DNA from: Cronobacter dublinensis subsp. dublinensis LMG 23823
Lineage (GTDB): Bacteria > Pseudomonadota > Gammaproteobacteria > Enterobacterales > Enterobacteriaceae
Length of the DNA: 64,000 bases
Direction of reading: 5' to 3'
Assembly (NCBI RefSeq): GCF_001277235.1
Contig: NZ_CP012266.1
Coordinates: forward strand, 2,418,001-2,482,000
Shown here: positions 29,301 through 36,801 of the stretch, piece after piece
Numbering within the stretch: position 1 is the first letter of the stretch
Layout of the letters: each line of letters opens with the position of its first letter
Translations under genes and position numbers: made by a program
Notes under the pieces: model-generated
What the model saw: only the letters and a program-made list of their open reading frames with translations
The model's database searches: none
What the model was told of the DNA's origin: nothing

Positions 29301-30057
29301 ACGCGATGATATAGCTGGAGTTATACCAGTCGGCGGATTCCGGCACGTCGGTCTGCTCGCCCCAGGTCATCGGCGACGCCGGCGGCAGGTCGCAATACCA
29401 GTCGTAGAAGCTCAGGCAGGTGCCGCCAATCAGCGACAGATAGCGCGCGCCGGAGGCGTAAGACACCATCGACATCGCCGGGATCGGCGAGAAGCCCGCG
29501 ATACGGTCCGGGCCGAAGGTTTTGGCGGTCCAGACGTTAGCCGCCGCAATCAGTTCATTCACTTCCTGCCAGGACGAACGGACAAAGCCGCCGCGTCCGC
29601 GGGCTTGTTTGTAACTTTTCGCTTTTTCGCTGTCTTCCATAATGGAAGCCCAGGCATTTACCGGGTCGCTGTGCTGCGCTTTCGCTTCACGCCAGAGTTT
29701 GATCAGGCGTTTGCGCATCAGCGGATATTTCAGGCGGTTAGCGCTGTAGAGATACCAGGAGTAGCTCGCCCCACGCGGACAGCCGCGCGGCTCGTGGTTC
29801 GGCATATCGGGGCGGGTGCGCGGGTAATCGGTCTGCTGGGTTTCCCAGGTCACGAGACCGTTTTTCACGTAAATCTTCCAGCTGCAGGAACCGGTGCAGT
29901 TAACGCCGTGGGTGGAGCGGACAATTTTGTCATGCTGCCAGCGTTGACGGTAACCCTCTTCCCAGTCCCGGTTGGTTTCCAGAAGTTGTCCATGCCCATC
30001 GGCAAAGGTTTCGCCTTTCTGTTTGAAATAGCGGAACCTGTCCAGGAATTTACTCAT
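26311..30057 (-). CDS. narG: Respiratory nitrate reductase alpha subunit NarG
   Basis: Molybdenum-bisMGD catalytic subunit that reduces nitrate to nitrite on the cytoplasmic side during anaerobic respiration. 1248 residues, full length. The N-terminal FS0 cluster ligands are in the E. coli positions (H50, C54, C58, then C in GCPRGASYSW). It ends just before narH with a 4-base overlap. First gene of narGHJI, behind an FNR box and NarL heptamers. Confidence 0.98.
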   Translation of the reverse strand: MSKFLDRFRYFKQKGETFADGHGQLLETNRDWEEGYRQRWQHDKIVRSTHGVNCTGSCSWKIYVKNGLVTWETQQTDYPRTRPDMPNHEPRGCPRGASYSWYLYSANRLKYPLMRKRLIKLWREAKAQHSDPVNAWASIMEDSEKAKSYKQARGRGGFVRSSWQEVNELIAAANVWTAKTFGPDRIAGFSPIPAMSMVSYASGARYLSLIGGTCLSFYDWYCDLPPASPMTWGEQTDVPESADWYNSSYIIAWGSNVPQTRTPDAHFFTEVRYKGTKTVAVTPDYAEIAKLCDLWLAPKQGTDSAMAMAMGHVMLREFHLDKPSQYFTDYVRRYTDMPMLVMLEARDGFYAAGRMLRASDLVDNLGQENNPEWKTVAFDNRSGDMVAPNGSIGFRWGEKGKWNLEQRDGTSGEETELRLSLLGHQDEIADVGFPYFGGESSEHFNSVKLDNVLLHKLPVRRLTLADGSTALVATVYDLTLANYGLDRGLGDANCAASYDDIKAYTPAWAEQVTGVPRAQIIRTAREFADNADKTHGRSMIIVGAGLNHWYHMDMNYRGLINMLVFCGCVGQSGGGWAHYVGQEKLRPQTGWTPLAFALDWNRPPRHMNSTSFFYNHSGQWRYESLTTDDLLSPLADKSRYSGHLIDFNVRAERMGWLPSAPQLGTNPLHIKAAADAAGMSPVDYTVNALKSGEIRFAAEEPENGKNHPRNLFVWRSNLLGSSGKGHEYMLKYLLGTENGIQGKDLGQQGGVKPEEIEWQDNGLDGKLDLVVTLDFRLSSTCLYSDIVLPTATWYEKDDMNTSDMHPFIHPLSAAVDPAWESKSDWEIYKGIAKTFSELCVGHLGVETDVVTLPIQHDSAAELAQPLDVKDWKKGECELIPGKTAPHIIAVQRDYPATYERFTSIGPLLDTIGNGGKGIAWNTQSEMDLLRKLNYTKQDGPAKGQPMLNTAIDAAEMILTLAPETNGQVAVKAWAALSEFTGRDHTHLATNKEEEKIRFRDIQAQPRKIISSPTWSGLEDEHVSYNAGYTNVHELIPWRTLSGRQQLYQDHPWMRDFGESLLVYRPPIDTRSVKAVMGQKSNGNPERALNFITPHQKWGIHSTYSDNLLMLTLSRGGPIVWMSEVDAKALGIEDNDWIEAFNSNGALTARAVVSQRVPEGMTMMYHAQERIVNIPGSEITGQRGGIHNSVTRISPKPTHMIGGYAQLAYGFNYYGTVGSNRDEFVVVRKMKNIDWLDGEGNDQKQESVK

Positions 30058-30153
30058 CGGGGGTGTTCTCCTGTGTGGAGCCTGTTGGCTCTCTGGTCAA
30101 ATCGACATTGGCTCAATTTGCGGGCAAGTTAACGCGCGGGCCGGGCGTCAGAA

Positions 30154-30167
30154 TTGACAACGATCAA
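30154..30167 (-). promoter_or_regulatory. FNR box of the narGHJI promoter
   Basis: On the minus strand TTGATCGTTGTCAA: one change from the TTGAT-N4-ATCAA consensus and one base from the E. coli narG site as I remember it. If centred at -41.5, transcription would start near 30119, about 60 bases before narG. Confidence 0.85.
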
Positions 30168-30204
30168 CACGGTCTGGCTTAGAAAAAAGCCGCCGAAACG
30201 TCAT

Positions 30205-30220
30205 TACCCCCAAAGGGTGA
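30205..30220 (-). promoter_or_regulatory. Probable NarL site upstream of the narG FNR box
   Basis: TACCCCC AA AGGGTGA: one good heptamer and a weaker inverted partner with a 2-base gap. The good heptamer starts exactly 51 bases from the start of the FNR box, as in the narK promoter of this window. Confidence 0.6.
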
Positions 30221-30294
30221 TGCTGTTATTTTTCTTAACTGTTTGTTATATAAAGTTAATTTTAAAAATCGATGAGAGAGTGACCGCTTTTTGT

Positions 30295-30317
30295 TACCCG
30301 TCGGGTATTAAGGGGTA
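30295..30317 (-). promoter_or_regulatory. Distal NarL heptamers of narG
   Basis: TACCCGT (30295-30301) and AGGGGTA (30311-30317). The second is about 195 bases upstream of the predicted narG start, the distance of the known high-affinity NarL site in E. coli narG, which acts with IHF looping. Confidence 0.6.
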
Positions 30318-30381
30318 GTCTGAAAGCGAGTGTGAGCGCCGTCGCGTTTAACCGCCTGTTTTTGCACAGCTGCAGCTCCCC

Positions 30382-30408
30382 GCTCACTGCGCTCACTGCG
30401 CTCACTGC
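30382..30408. repeat. Three tandem copies of a 9-bp unit
   Basis: GCTCACTGC is repeated three times without change, between the distal NarL heptamers of narG and the narK terminator. Copy number could vary by slippage; it is outside the predicted core promoter. Confidence 0.75.
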
Positions 30409-30453
30409 AACCGCTTCGTCTGCCAGTAAATATGTTGTAACTAATATGAGCGT

Positions 30454-30478
30454 AAAAAAAAGCGCGGCCAGGCCGCGC
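30454..30478 (-). terminator. Terminator of narK
   Basis: Perfect 8-bp GCGCGGCC/GGCCGCGC stem with a single-base centre, followed on the minus strand by eight T, about 25 bases after narK. Confidence 0.92.
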
Positions 30479-30503
30479 AAAGGATAACCAAAAGGTTAAC
30501 CGG

Positions 30504-31895
30504 TTAGCGTGCTGATTTACGGCCATAGACGGCCCAGGTCAGCACCACGCAAACAATGTAAAACACTAAAAAGACTTTCATCGCGCCCGCCGGCGATCCG
30601 GTCAGCGCCAGCGAGGTGCCGAACGCTTTCGGAATGAAGAAGCCGCCGATAGCGCCGATGGCGGAGATAAACCCGAGCGCCGCCGCCGTGTCGGTTGCCG
30701 CTTCGCGCATCGCCTGCTCGTCGCTGCCGCCCGCCGCTTTTACGCGGTCCATCGTCAGCTTGCGGAAAATCACGGAAATCATCTGGAAGGTGGAGCCGCT
30801 CCCCAGCCCGGCCGTCAGGAACAGCGCCAGGAACACGCCGAAGAACGCCGCGAAGTTCCCGCCAGTGCCGCCGGACGGCAGCGTAACGAACAGCAGCGCG
30901 CTAAAGACCGCCATCAGAATGAAGTTCACCAGCGTCACGCGCGTTCCGCCGAGACGGTCGGAAATCGCCCCACCCGCCGAGCGCGCCAGCGCGCCGAGCA
31001 ACGGCCCGAAGAACGCGAAATGCATGACGTCCACCTGCGGGAACTGGGTCTTTGAGAGCATCGCGAAACCGGCGGAGAAGCCGATAAACGAGCCGAACGT
31101 CGCCAGATAAAGCAGGCTCATCATCCACAGGTGGCCGCGTTTCAGCACCGGTAGTTGCTCGCGCAGCGACGCTTTCGACGCCGCAAGATCGTTCATGCCA
31201 AACCATGCGGCAAGCGTAAACACGGCCAGGAACGGCACCCACACCCACGCGGCGTTTTCCAGATAGAGGCGCGTGCCGTCGTTCTGGGTGACGCCCTCGC
31301 TGCCTAAGGCGGCGAAGATAGAGAGCGAAATCGCAAGCGGCGCCACCAGCTGCATCACGCTGACGCCGAGGTTGCCGAGCCCGCCGTTAATACCGAGCGC
31401 CCCGCCCTGTTTCTGTTTCGGGAAGAAAAAGCTGATGTTCGCCATGCTGGAGGCAAAATTCGCTCCGGCAAAGCCGCACAGCAGTGAAATAAAAATAAAC
31501 GTGCTGAACGGCGTGGCAGGATCCTGCACCGCGAAACCCAGCCAGACGCATGGGATTATCAGAATGCCGGTGCTGAACGCGGTCCAGCGACGGCCGCCAA
31601 ACACCGGCACCATGAAGGCATACGGCACGCGCAGCAGCGCGCCGGAAACCGACGGCAGCGCGGTCAGCATAAACAGCTGGTCCGTGGTAAAGGCAAAGCC
31701 CACTTTATTGAGATTAACCGCCACTGCGCTGAACAACATCCAGACGCAGAAAGCAAGCAGCAAACAAGGCACGGAGATCCACAGGTTGCGACGCGCGGTG
31801 CGCTGGCCAAGACGCTGCCAGAACTGGTTATCCTCAGGCCGCCAGTCGGTAATCAACCCGCTTGTGGAACGTGCCGCAGCGGAAGAGTCACTCAT
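30504..31895 (-). CDS. narK: Nitrate/nitrite transporter NarK
   Basis: Major facilitator that brings nitrate in and exchanges it for nitrite. 463 residues from ATG 31895, the length of E. coli NarK; the ribosome site GAGG precedes it, while the frame is open 44 codons upstream without support. Twelve membrane segments and both nitrate signature motifs are seen (GFAGANFASSMANISFFFP and GLGSGSTFQMISVIF). It lies between narG and the divergent narXL, as in E. coli. Confidence 0.97.
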   Translation of the reverse strand: MSDSSAAARSTSGLITDWRPEDNQFWQRLGQRTARRNLWISVPCLLLAFCVWMLFSAVAVNLNKVGFAFTTDQLFMLTALPSVSGALLRVPYAFMVPVFGGRRWTAFSTGILIIPCVWLGFAVQDPATPFSTFIFISLLCGFAGANFASSMANISFFFPKQKQGGALGINGGLGNLGVSVMQLVAPLAISLSIFAALGSEGVTQNDGTRLYLENAAWVWVPFLAVFTLAAWFGMNDLAASKASLREQLPVLKRGHLWMMSLLYLATFGSFIGFSAGFAMLSKTQFPQVDVMHFAFFGPLLGALARSAGGAISDRLGGTRVTLVNFILMAVFSALLFVTLPSGGTGGNFAAFFGVFLALFLTAGLGSGSTFQMISVIFRKLTMDRVKAAGGSDEQAMREAATDTAAALGFISAIGAIGGFFIPKAFGTSLALTGSPAGAMKVFLVFYIVCVVLTWAVYGRKSAR

Positions 31896-31955
31896 AAACA
31901 CCTCAAACATTAAGGGAATACTGCCGCCACGATAGAGCCTGGCGGCGCGCTTAAG

Positions 31956-31969
31956 TTGATGTAAATCAA
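31956..31969 (-). promoter_or_regulatory. FNR box of narK
   Basis: TTGATGTAAATCAA, a perfect TTGAT-N4-ATCAA palindrome about 60 bases before narK. A -41.5 position would place the transcription start near 31921. Confidence 0.92.
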
Positions 31970-32006
31970 TGGACATACGCTCTGTAATTCGCGCAAAAAA
32001 TCGCCT

Positions 32007-32022
32007 TACCCCCCTGGGGGTA
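32007..32022 (-). promoter_or_regulatory. NarL/NarP 7-2-7 site of narK
   Basis: TACCCCC CT GGGGGTA: two inverted heptamers with a 2-base gap, the arrangement bound by NarL and NarP, centred 52 bases upstream of the FNR box. Confidence 0.88.
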
Positions 32023-32125
32023 GACATAAACGGTAAAAAAGGTGTGGTTTTTCAGGCGCAGCGCTGGTTCGCGTTGACGGGATCAACAATGGATGAGGTG
32101 AATGGCAATAAAGGAGTAATCCCCT

Positions 32126-32145
32126 GTGGGTATGGGTATACTCCG
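32126..32145 (+). promoter_or_regulatory. NarL heptamer-like cluster upstream of narX
   Basis: GTGGGTA (32126-32132), ATGGGTA (32132-32138) and TACTCCG (32139-32145) sit 60-80 bases before narX. They may mediate nitrate-dependent control of narXL. Spacing is not the standard 7-2-7. Confidence 0.4.
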
Positions 32146-32207
32146 GGGGATAACTGAGAATAGGCTCCACGCTTGCCCCGACGCCCTGTTAAGGAGTGCG
32201 CATTGCC

Positions 32208-34016
32208 ATGCTGAAACGACTCTTTTCCCCGCTCACCCTCGCCAATCAACTGGCGATGATCGTGCTGCTGCTCGCCTTTCTCGGCATGGGCGGGATGGCG
32301 CTGGCGGGGTGGCTGGCGCAGGGGGTTCAGGGCAGCGCGCATGCCATCAACAAAGCCGGGTCGCTGCGTATGCAGAGCTACCGCCTGCTGGCCGCCGTGC
32401 CGGTCGGCAATACGCAGACCACGATGTTTTACGATATGGAACGCACCGCCTGGAGCGATGAGCTTGAGCAAGCGGCAGTACGCGACGGCCAGCAGGCCGC
32501 GCTGCAATCGATTCAACGTTACTGGCGTCAGCATCTTTCACCTGCGCTGCGCGACGCCCGCTCGCCGCAGGAGGTCAGCGCGCAGGTGGCGCAGTTCGTC
32601 GGCCAGATAGACGCGCTGGTCAGCGCGTTCGACAGCTCTACCGAGCGGCGCATCGCGCAGGTGGTAATGCTGCAACGCGGCATGGCGCTGCTGATGGGGC
32701 TGCTGCTGCTCTTCACCCTGATGTGGCTGCGCCGTCGTCTGCTGCGCCCGTGGCGTCAGCTGCTCGCCATCGCCCACGCCGTCGCGCATCGCGATTTCAG
32801 CCAGCGCGCCAGCGTCTCCGGGCGCGATGAGATGGCGACGCTGGGTCGCGCGCTCAACAGCATGTCCGCCGAACTGGCCGAAAGCTACGCCAGCCTTGAG
32901 CAGCGCGTGCAGGAGAAAACCGCCGGGCTGGAGCAGAAAAACCAGATCCTGTCGTTTTTATGGGAGGCGAACCGCCGCCTGCATTCCGATGTCCCGCTGT
33001 GCGAACGTCTGGCGCCTGTCCTGACGCGTCTGCAAAGCCTCACGCTGTTGCGCGACATCGCGCTGCGCGTCTATGAAGTGGATGACGAAGAGCACTATCA
33101 GGAGTTTGTCTGGCAGCCCGACGAGCGCTGCGACGAAATCGGCTGTCATCTCTGCCCCCGCCAGCTGCCCGCCGAAACCGAAACCGGCACCACGCTCAAG
33201 TGGCGTCTTGGCGACGCCCATACCCAGTACGGTCTGCTGCTGGCAACGCTGCCCGCTGGCTGTCACTTAAGCCGCGATCAGCAGCAGCTCATCGACACGC
33301 TGATGGAGCAGCTCACCGCCACACTGGCGCTGGAGCGCCAGCAGGAGCGTAAACAGCAGCTGCTGGTGATGGAGGAGCGCGCCGCCATCGCCCGCGAGCT
33401 GCACGACTCCATCGCCCAGTCGCTTTCCTGTATGAAAATGCAGGTCAGCTGTCTGCAAATGCAGGGCGAGGCGCTGCCGGAAGAGAGCCGCGCGCTGCTC
33501 GGCCAGATCCGCCACGAACTTAACGCCTCCTGGCGTCAGTTGCGCGAGCTGTTGACAACGTTCCGCCTCCAGCTTAACGAGCCGGGGCTGAAAGCCGCGC
33601 TGGTGGCGAGCTGTCAGGAATTCAGCGCCCGGCTCGGCTTTCCGGTAGCGCTCAATTATCAGCTGCCGCCGCGCCTGGTGCCGTCGCATCAGGCTATCCA
33701 TTTGGTGCAAATTGCCCGCGAGGCATTAAACAACGCCTTAAAACACGCAGATGCCAGCGCGATTGATGTCAGCGTGACGCTGCATCAGGGCCAGGTACGC
33801 CTCTGCGTCGCCGATAATGGCTGCGGCCTGCCGGAAAACGCCGGGCGCACCAACCATTACGGCCTCATTATTATGCGCGACCGCGCCCAGAGTTTGCGCG
33901 GCGACTGTCAGGTACGGCGACGGACAGAAGGCGGCACCGAAGTGGTGGTGACCTTTATTCCCGATGCGCCGTTTTCATCCGTACCCGCTCTTGTAGAAGG
34001 AGAAGTTCATGAATAA
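32208..34016 (+). CDS. narX: Nitrate/nitrite sensor histidine kinase NarX
   Basis: Inner-membrane sensor that phosphorylates NarL. 602 residues from ATG 32208 (a GTG at 32196 overlaps the ribosome site). Order: TM1, periplasmic PilJ-type sensor with the nitrate-binding P box (HAINKAGSLRMQSYRLLAA), TM2, HAMP, a cysteine-rich central module (CDEIGCHLC), then HPK7-type kinase with H399 (ARELHDSIAQS), and a GHKL ATPase (DNGCGLPEN). It overlaps narL by 8 bases. Confidence 0.97.
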   Translation: MLKRLFSPLTLANQLAMIVLLLAFLGMGGMALAGWLAQGVQGSAHAINKAGSLRMQSYRLLAAVPVGNTQTTMFYDMERTAWSDELEQAAVRDGQQAALQSIQRYWRQHLSPALRDARSPQEVSAQVAQFVGQIDALVSAFDSSTERRIAQVVMLQRGMALLMGLLLLFTLMWLRRRLLRPWRQLLAIAHAVAHRDFSQRASVSGRDEMATLGRALNSMSAELAESYASLEQRVQEKTAGLEQKNQILSFLWEANRRLHSDVPLCERLAPVLTRLQSLTLLRDIALRVYEVDDEEHYQEFVWQPDERCDEIGCHLCPRQLPAETETGTTLKWRLGDAHTQYGLLLATLPAGCHLSRDQQQLIDTLMEQLTATLALERQQERKQQLLVMEERAAIARELHDSIAQSLSCMKMQVSCLQMQGEALPEESRALLGQIRHELNASWRQLRELLTTFRLQLNEPGLKAALVASCQEFSARLGFPVALNYQLPPRLVPSHQAIHLVQIAREALNNALKHADASAIDVSVTLHQGQVRLCVADNGCGLPENAGRTNHYGLIIMRDRAQSLRGDCQVRRRTEGGTEVVVTFIPDAPFSSVPALVEGEVHE

Positions 34017-34659
34017 CCCGGAAGCGGCAACCATCCTGCTGATAGACGATCACCCGATGTTGCGCAGCGGCGTTAAGCAGCTGGTCAGCATGGCGCCCGC
34101 CATTACGGTAGTCGGCGAGGCCGGAAACGGCGAACAGGGCATCGAAATGGCCGAAGCGCTCGACCCGGATCTGATCCTGCTTGATCTCAATATGCCCGGC
34201 ATGAACGGCCTCGAAACGCTCGACAAACTGCGCGAAAAAGCGCTCTCGGGCCGCGTGGTGGTCTTTAGCGTCTCCAACCATGAAGAAGATGTGGTGACGG
34301 CGCTCAAGCGCGGCGCCGATGGCTATCTGCTCAAAGATATGGAGCCGGAAGATCTGCTCAAGGCGCTGCAACAGGCAGCGGCGGGTGAAATGGTGTTAAG
34401 CGAAGCGTTAACGCCGGTGCTGGCGGCGAGCCTGCGCGCCAGCCGCGCGACGTCGGGCCGCGATGTCTCCCAGCTCACGCCGCGCGAGCGCGATATCCTC
34501 AAGCTCATCGCCCAGGGCCTGCCGAACAAAATGATCGCCCGCAAGCTCGATATCACCGAAAGCACCGTCAAGGTGCATGTGAAGCATCTGCTGAAGAAAA
34601 TGAAGCTCAAGTCGCGCGTCGAAGCGGCGGTCTGGGTGCATCAGGAACGTATTTTTTAA
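34009..34659 (+). CDS. narL: Nitrate/nitrite response regulator NarL
   Basis: 216 residues: a receiver domain with D13/D14, phospho-acceptor D59 (LILLDLNMPGMNG) and K109-equivalent in LLKDMEPED, and a C-terminal LuxR-type HTH (LTPRERDILKLIAQG...VKVHVKHLLKKM). It activates narG and narK and represses alternative anaerobic pathways through TACYYMT heptamers. The stop codon is interleaved with that of convergent ychO (4-base overlap). Confidence 0.98.
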   Translation: MNNPEAATILLIDDHPMLRSGVKQLVSMAPAITVVGEAGNGEQGIEMAEALDPDLILLDLNMPGMNGLETLDKLREKALSGRVVVFSVSNHEEDVVTALKRGADGYLLKDMEPEDLLKALQQAAAGEMVLSEALTPVLAASLRASRATSGRDVSQLTPRERDILKLIAQGLPNKMIARKLDITESTVKVHVKHLLKKMKLKSRVEAAVWVHQERIF

Positions 34660-36071
34660 GGATCCGGCGTCAGCAGGTCGTAGCGCGGATCGTCCTGCGG
34701 GAGCGTCTGCACCGGCGCGGTCAGTTTCAGGGTTATCCAGTTCGACGTTACCCGCTGGCCCTGATCGTCCTCGACGGTGACCGACAGCCGCCAGCTGTTG
34801 CTGGCCCCCGGCGTGTTATCCCACGCGGGCATAATCACCGTCCAGCCATCGGCGCTGGTGCCATCAAGCGGCGGCGTCAGGCTCAGCGCCTGGGTATCCC
34901 CCTGCCAGGAGAGCTGGCGAATGCCGTGACGGCTGCGCACCTGGAGCTTCAGCGCCACCGTTTCACCCGCGCTGATATCCCAGGGCGGCGTCGCGAGAAA
35001 CACCGACAGCGTTTTGCGCTGGCGAAACTCCATCACCGGCACGCTGGTGCGCTCCACGCGATCGTAACGACTGCCGCGAAGCGACCGCGACGCCGCCACT
35101 TCCCCCGGCGACAGCTGCTTTGTCAGCGGCACGCCGAAACGGTAATTAAGCTTCAGTCCTAAATCGTTCTGGCTCACGCCGCTCTCGCCCTGGCGGTGAT
35201 GCGCGCTGACGGTCACCAGCGGCACCGGCGTATAGCTCAGCCCCACTTTCACCGCCACCGGGTTATGGTAGCCCGTGCCGCTGTCGAACAGCTCCACCTG
35301 GTCGCCGAAATATTGCTCGAAGCTGACGCTGGTGTTGATGTGCTGATAAAACGGCAGGTACGCCTGGGCGGTGACGTCATAGCCGCGTGCCATACGCTGC
35401 TCCAGCAATCCGGCGCGGTGTTGCCAGCCGCCGAGCGGTTCATAGTAGTTCGCCGACAGACGCAGGTAATCCCCCCACGCCTCGGCGCCAAGCCCGGCAC
35501 GCGATAAATTTTCATCAAACAGACGGTCATAAAAGGTGTTATAGCCCAGCCGCCAGTGCCCGGCGGCCCAGCGCTGGCCGATGCCCGCGTTGCCCACCAG
35601 CCCGTCGTTTTGCTGACTGACGCCGACCTGGCTCCAGGTGAGATAGCGGTCATTATCCTGCCACGGTGTAAACAGCGAGCCGCTGCTGCCGTTGAAATTC
35701 CCCTCTTCATCCACCAGCAGATCTACCGTGGCGCTGCCGTACGGCGACAGCAGGCTTTCGGCCTCGCTGGTAATGGTGTCGCTGACCGCGTCACGCAGGC
35801 GGGTAAAGGCGAAGTGGCGCGCCTGCTGGCCTGGCGAGAGCGCGCTGTCGGTCTGGCTCGCCTCGCCGAAGGCTTTCGCCATGCGCGCGAGGTGTTTCTC
35901 CGCCGCGTTGGTCTCAGGCGCGAGGCCGAGATCGGGCAGATTATCGCCATTTTCATCGAAGGGATTTTGCGCCTGACGCACGTAGTCGTCGCTCTGGCTG
36001 GCCGGATATGCACGGGCCGGCAGCAGGGCGGCGGTAAGCAATGAAGGAAGAACGACTGATAACCACCGCAT
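34656..36071 (-). CDS. ychO: YchO, invasin-like inverse autotransporter beta-domain protein
   Basis: An outer-membrane protein of the intimin/invasin family without adhesive repeats. 471 residues from ATG 36071; a GTG codon directly precedes it and a GGAGAG ribosome site lies about 14 bases upstream. Signal peptide (about 1-25), then NPFDENGDNLPDLG, a beta-domain (ending YRFGVPLTKQLSPGEVAASRSLRGSRYD) and one Ig-like domain with LATPPWD and SWQGD. It is collinear with E. coli YchO, which lies in the same place beside narL. Function is poorly defined. Confidence 0.93.
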   Translation of the reverse strand: MRWLSVVLPSLLTAALLPARAYPASQSDDYVRQAQNPFDENGDNLPDLGLAPETNAAEKHLARMAKAFGEASQTDSALSPGQQARHFAFTRLRDAVSDTITSEAESLLSPYGSATVDLLVDEEGNFNGSSGSLFTPWQDNDRYLTWSQVGVSQQNDGLVGNAGIGQRWAAGHWRLGYNTFYDRLFDENLSRAGLGAEAWGDYLRLSANYYEPLGGWQHRAGLLEQRMARGYDVTAQAYLPFYQHINTSVSFEQYFGDQVELFDSGTGYHNPVAVKVGLSYTPVPLVTVSAHHRQGESGVSQNDLGLKLNYRFGVPLTKQLSPGEVAASRSLRGSRYDRVERTSVPVMEFRQRKTLSVFLATPPWDISAGETVALKLQVRSRHGIRQLSWQGDTQALSLTPPLDGTSADGWTVIMPAWDNTPGASNSWRLSVTVEDDQGQRVTSNWITLKLTAPVQTLPQDDPRYDLLTPDP

Positions 36072-36249
36072 CACGTATGAAGTTTTCTCTCCTGGACCGG
36101 TTTTGCCGGAATTTGTACACATTTATACAGTATACCATACCGCGTTCCCCGCTCCCGACAAGCCCTGGCGCGGCTTTTAGGGATAATCCTCATCGCGTTT
36201 GCGCCCGGTGCGCTACGCTTAACATTCCCACCCTGCGTGAGACACGCCG

Positions 36250-36801
36250 ATGAAACACACGCTGCTTGCATCCCTGCTTGCTGTTGCCGCCTTTAACGCC
36301 GTCGCCGCGTCCGACGACGGCATTTTTATGTTGCAGTCCCCGTCGTTTGCCGATAACGCCATGATGGAGAAAAAATTCGCCGGTAATGCGAAGCAAAACC
36401 CCAACTGTACCGGCGAAAACCAGTCGCCGGCGCTTATCTGGAGCCATGCGCCGCAGGGCACGACCCGCTTCGCGCTGATCGTTCACGACCCGGAGGGCGC
36501 GAAAGGGCTCGGCGTCACGCATCTGGTCGCCTATAACATTCCGGCCACCACCACCGGGCTTGCCGCCAATGCGCTCACCGAAGGCAAAGGCTTTACCGGC
36601 GGCAAAAACACGCCCGGCAGCAGCGTCTGGCACGGCCCCTGCCCGCCGCCTGGCAGCGGCGCGCACCACTACATCTTCACGCTTATCGCCACCGACTTAC
36701 CGGCCGACCTGCCCACCGGCCTGACGCGCGAGGAACTCTTCACCAAACTCAAGGGTCACGCGCTCGCCGCCACGGGTCTCATTGGCCGCTTCGGGCAGTG
36801 A
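36250..36801 (+). CDS. Periplasmic PEBP / Raf-kinase-inhibitor-like protein (YbhB/YbcL family)
   Basis: 183 residues with a signal peptide (MKHTLLASLLAVAAFNAVAA) and a phosphatidylethanolamine-binding-protein fold: NQSPALIWSHAPQGT, the ligand-site DPEGAKG and HLVAYNIPA, then GPCPPPGSGAHHYIF and the C-terminal GHALAATGLIGRF. Members such as E. coli YbcL are exported; the ligand is unknown. Its last 105 bases overlap the 3' end of nasA on the opposite strand. The PEBP C-terminus is conserved, so it is the genuine reading there. Confidence 0.88.
   Translation: MKHTLLASLLAVAAFNAVAASDDGIFMLQSPSFADNAMMEKKFAGNAKQNPNCTGENQSPALIWSHAPQGTTRFALIVHDPEGAKGLGVTHLVAYNIPATTTGLAANALTEGKGFTGGKNTPGSSVWHGPCPPPGSGAHHYIFTLIATDLPADLPTGLTREELFTKLKGHALAATGLIGRFGQ

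Noticed and set aside
27631..30132. 833-codon plus-strand frame opposite narG
   Set aside because: Antisense shadow of narG; repetitive Arg/His/Gly composition.
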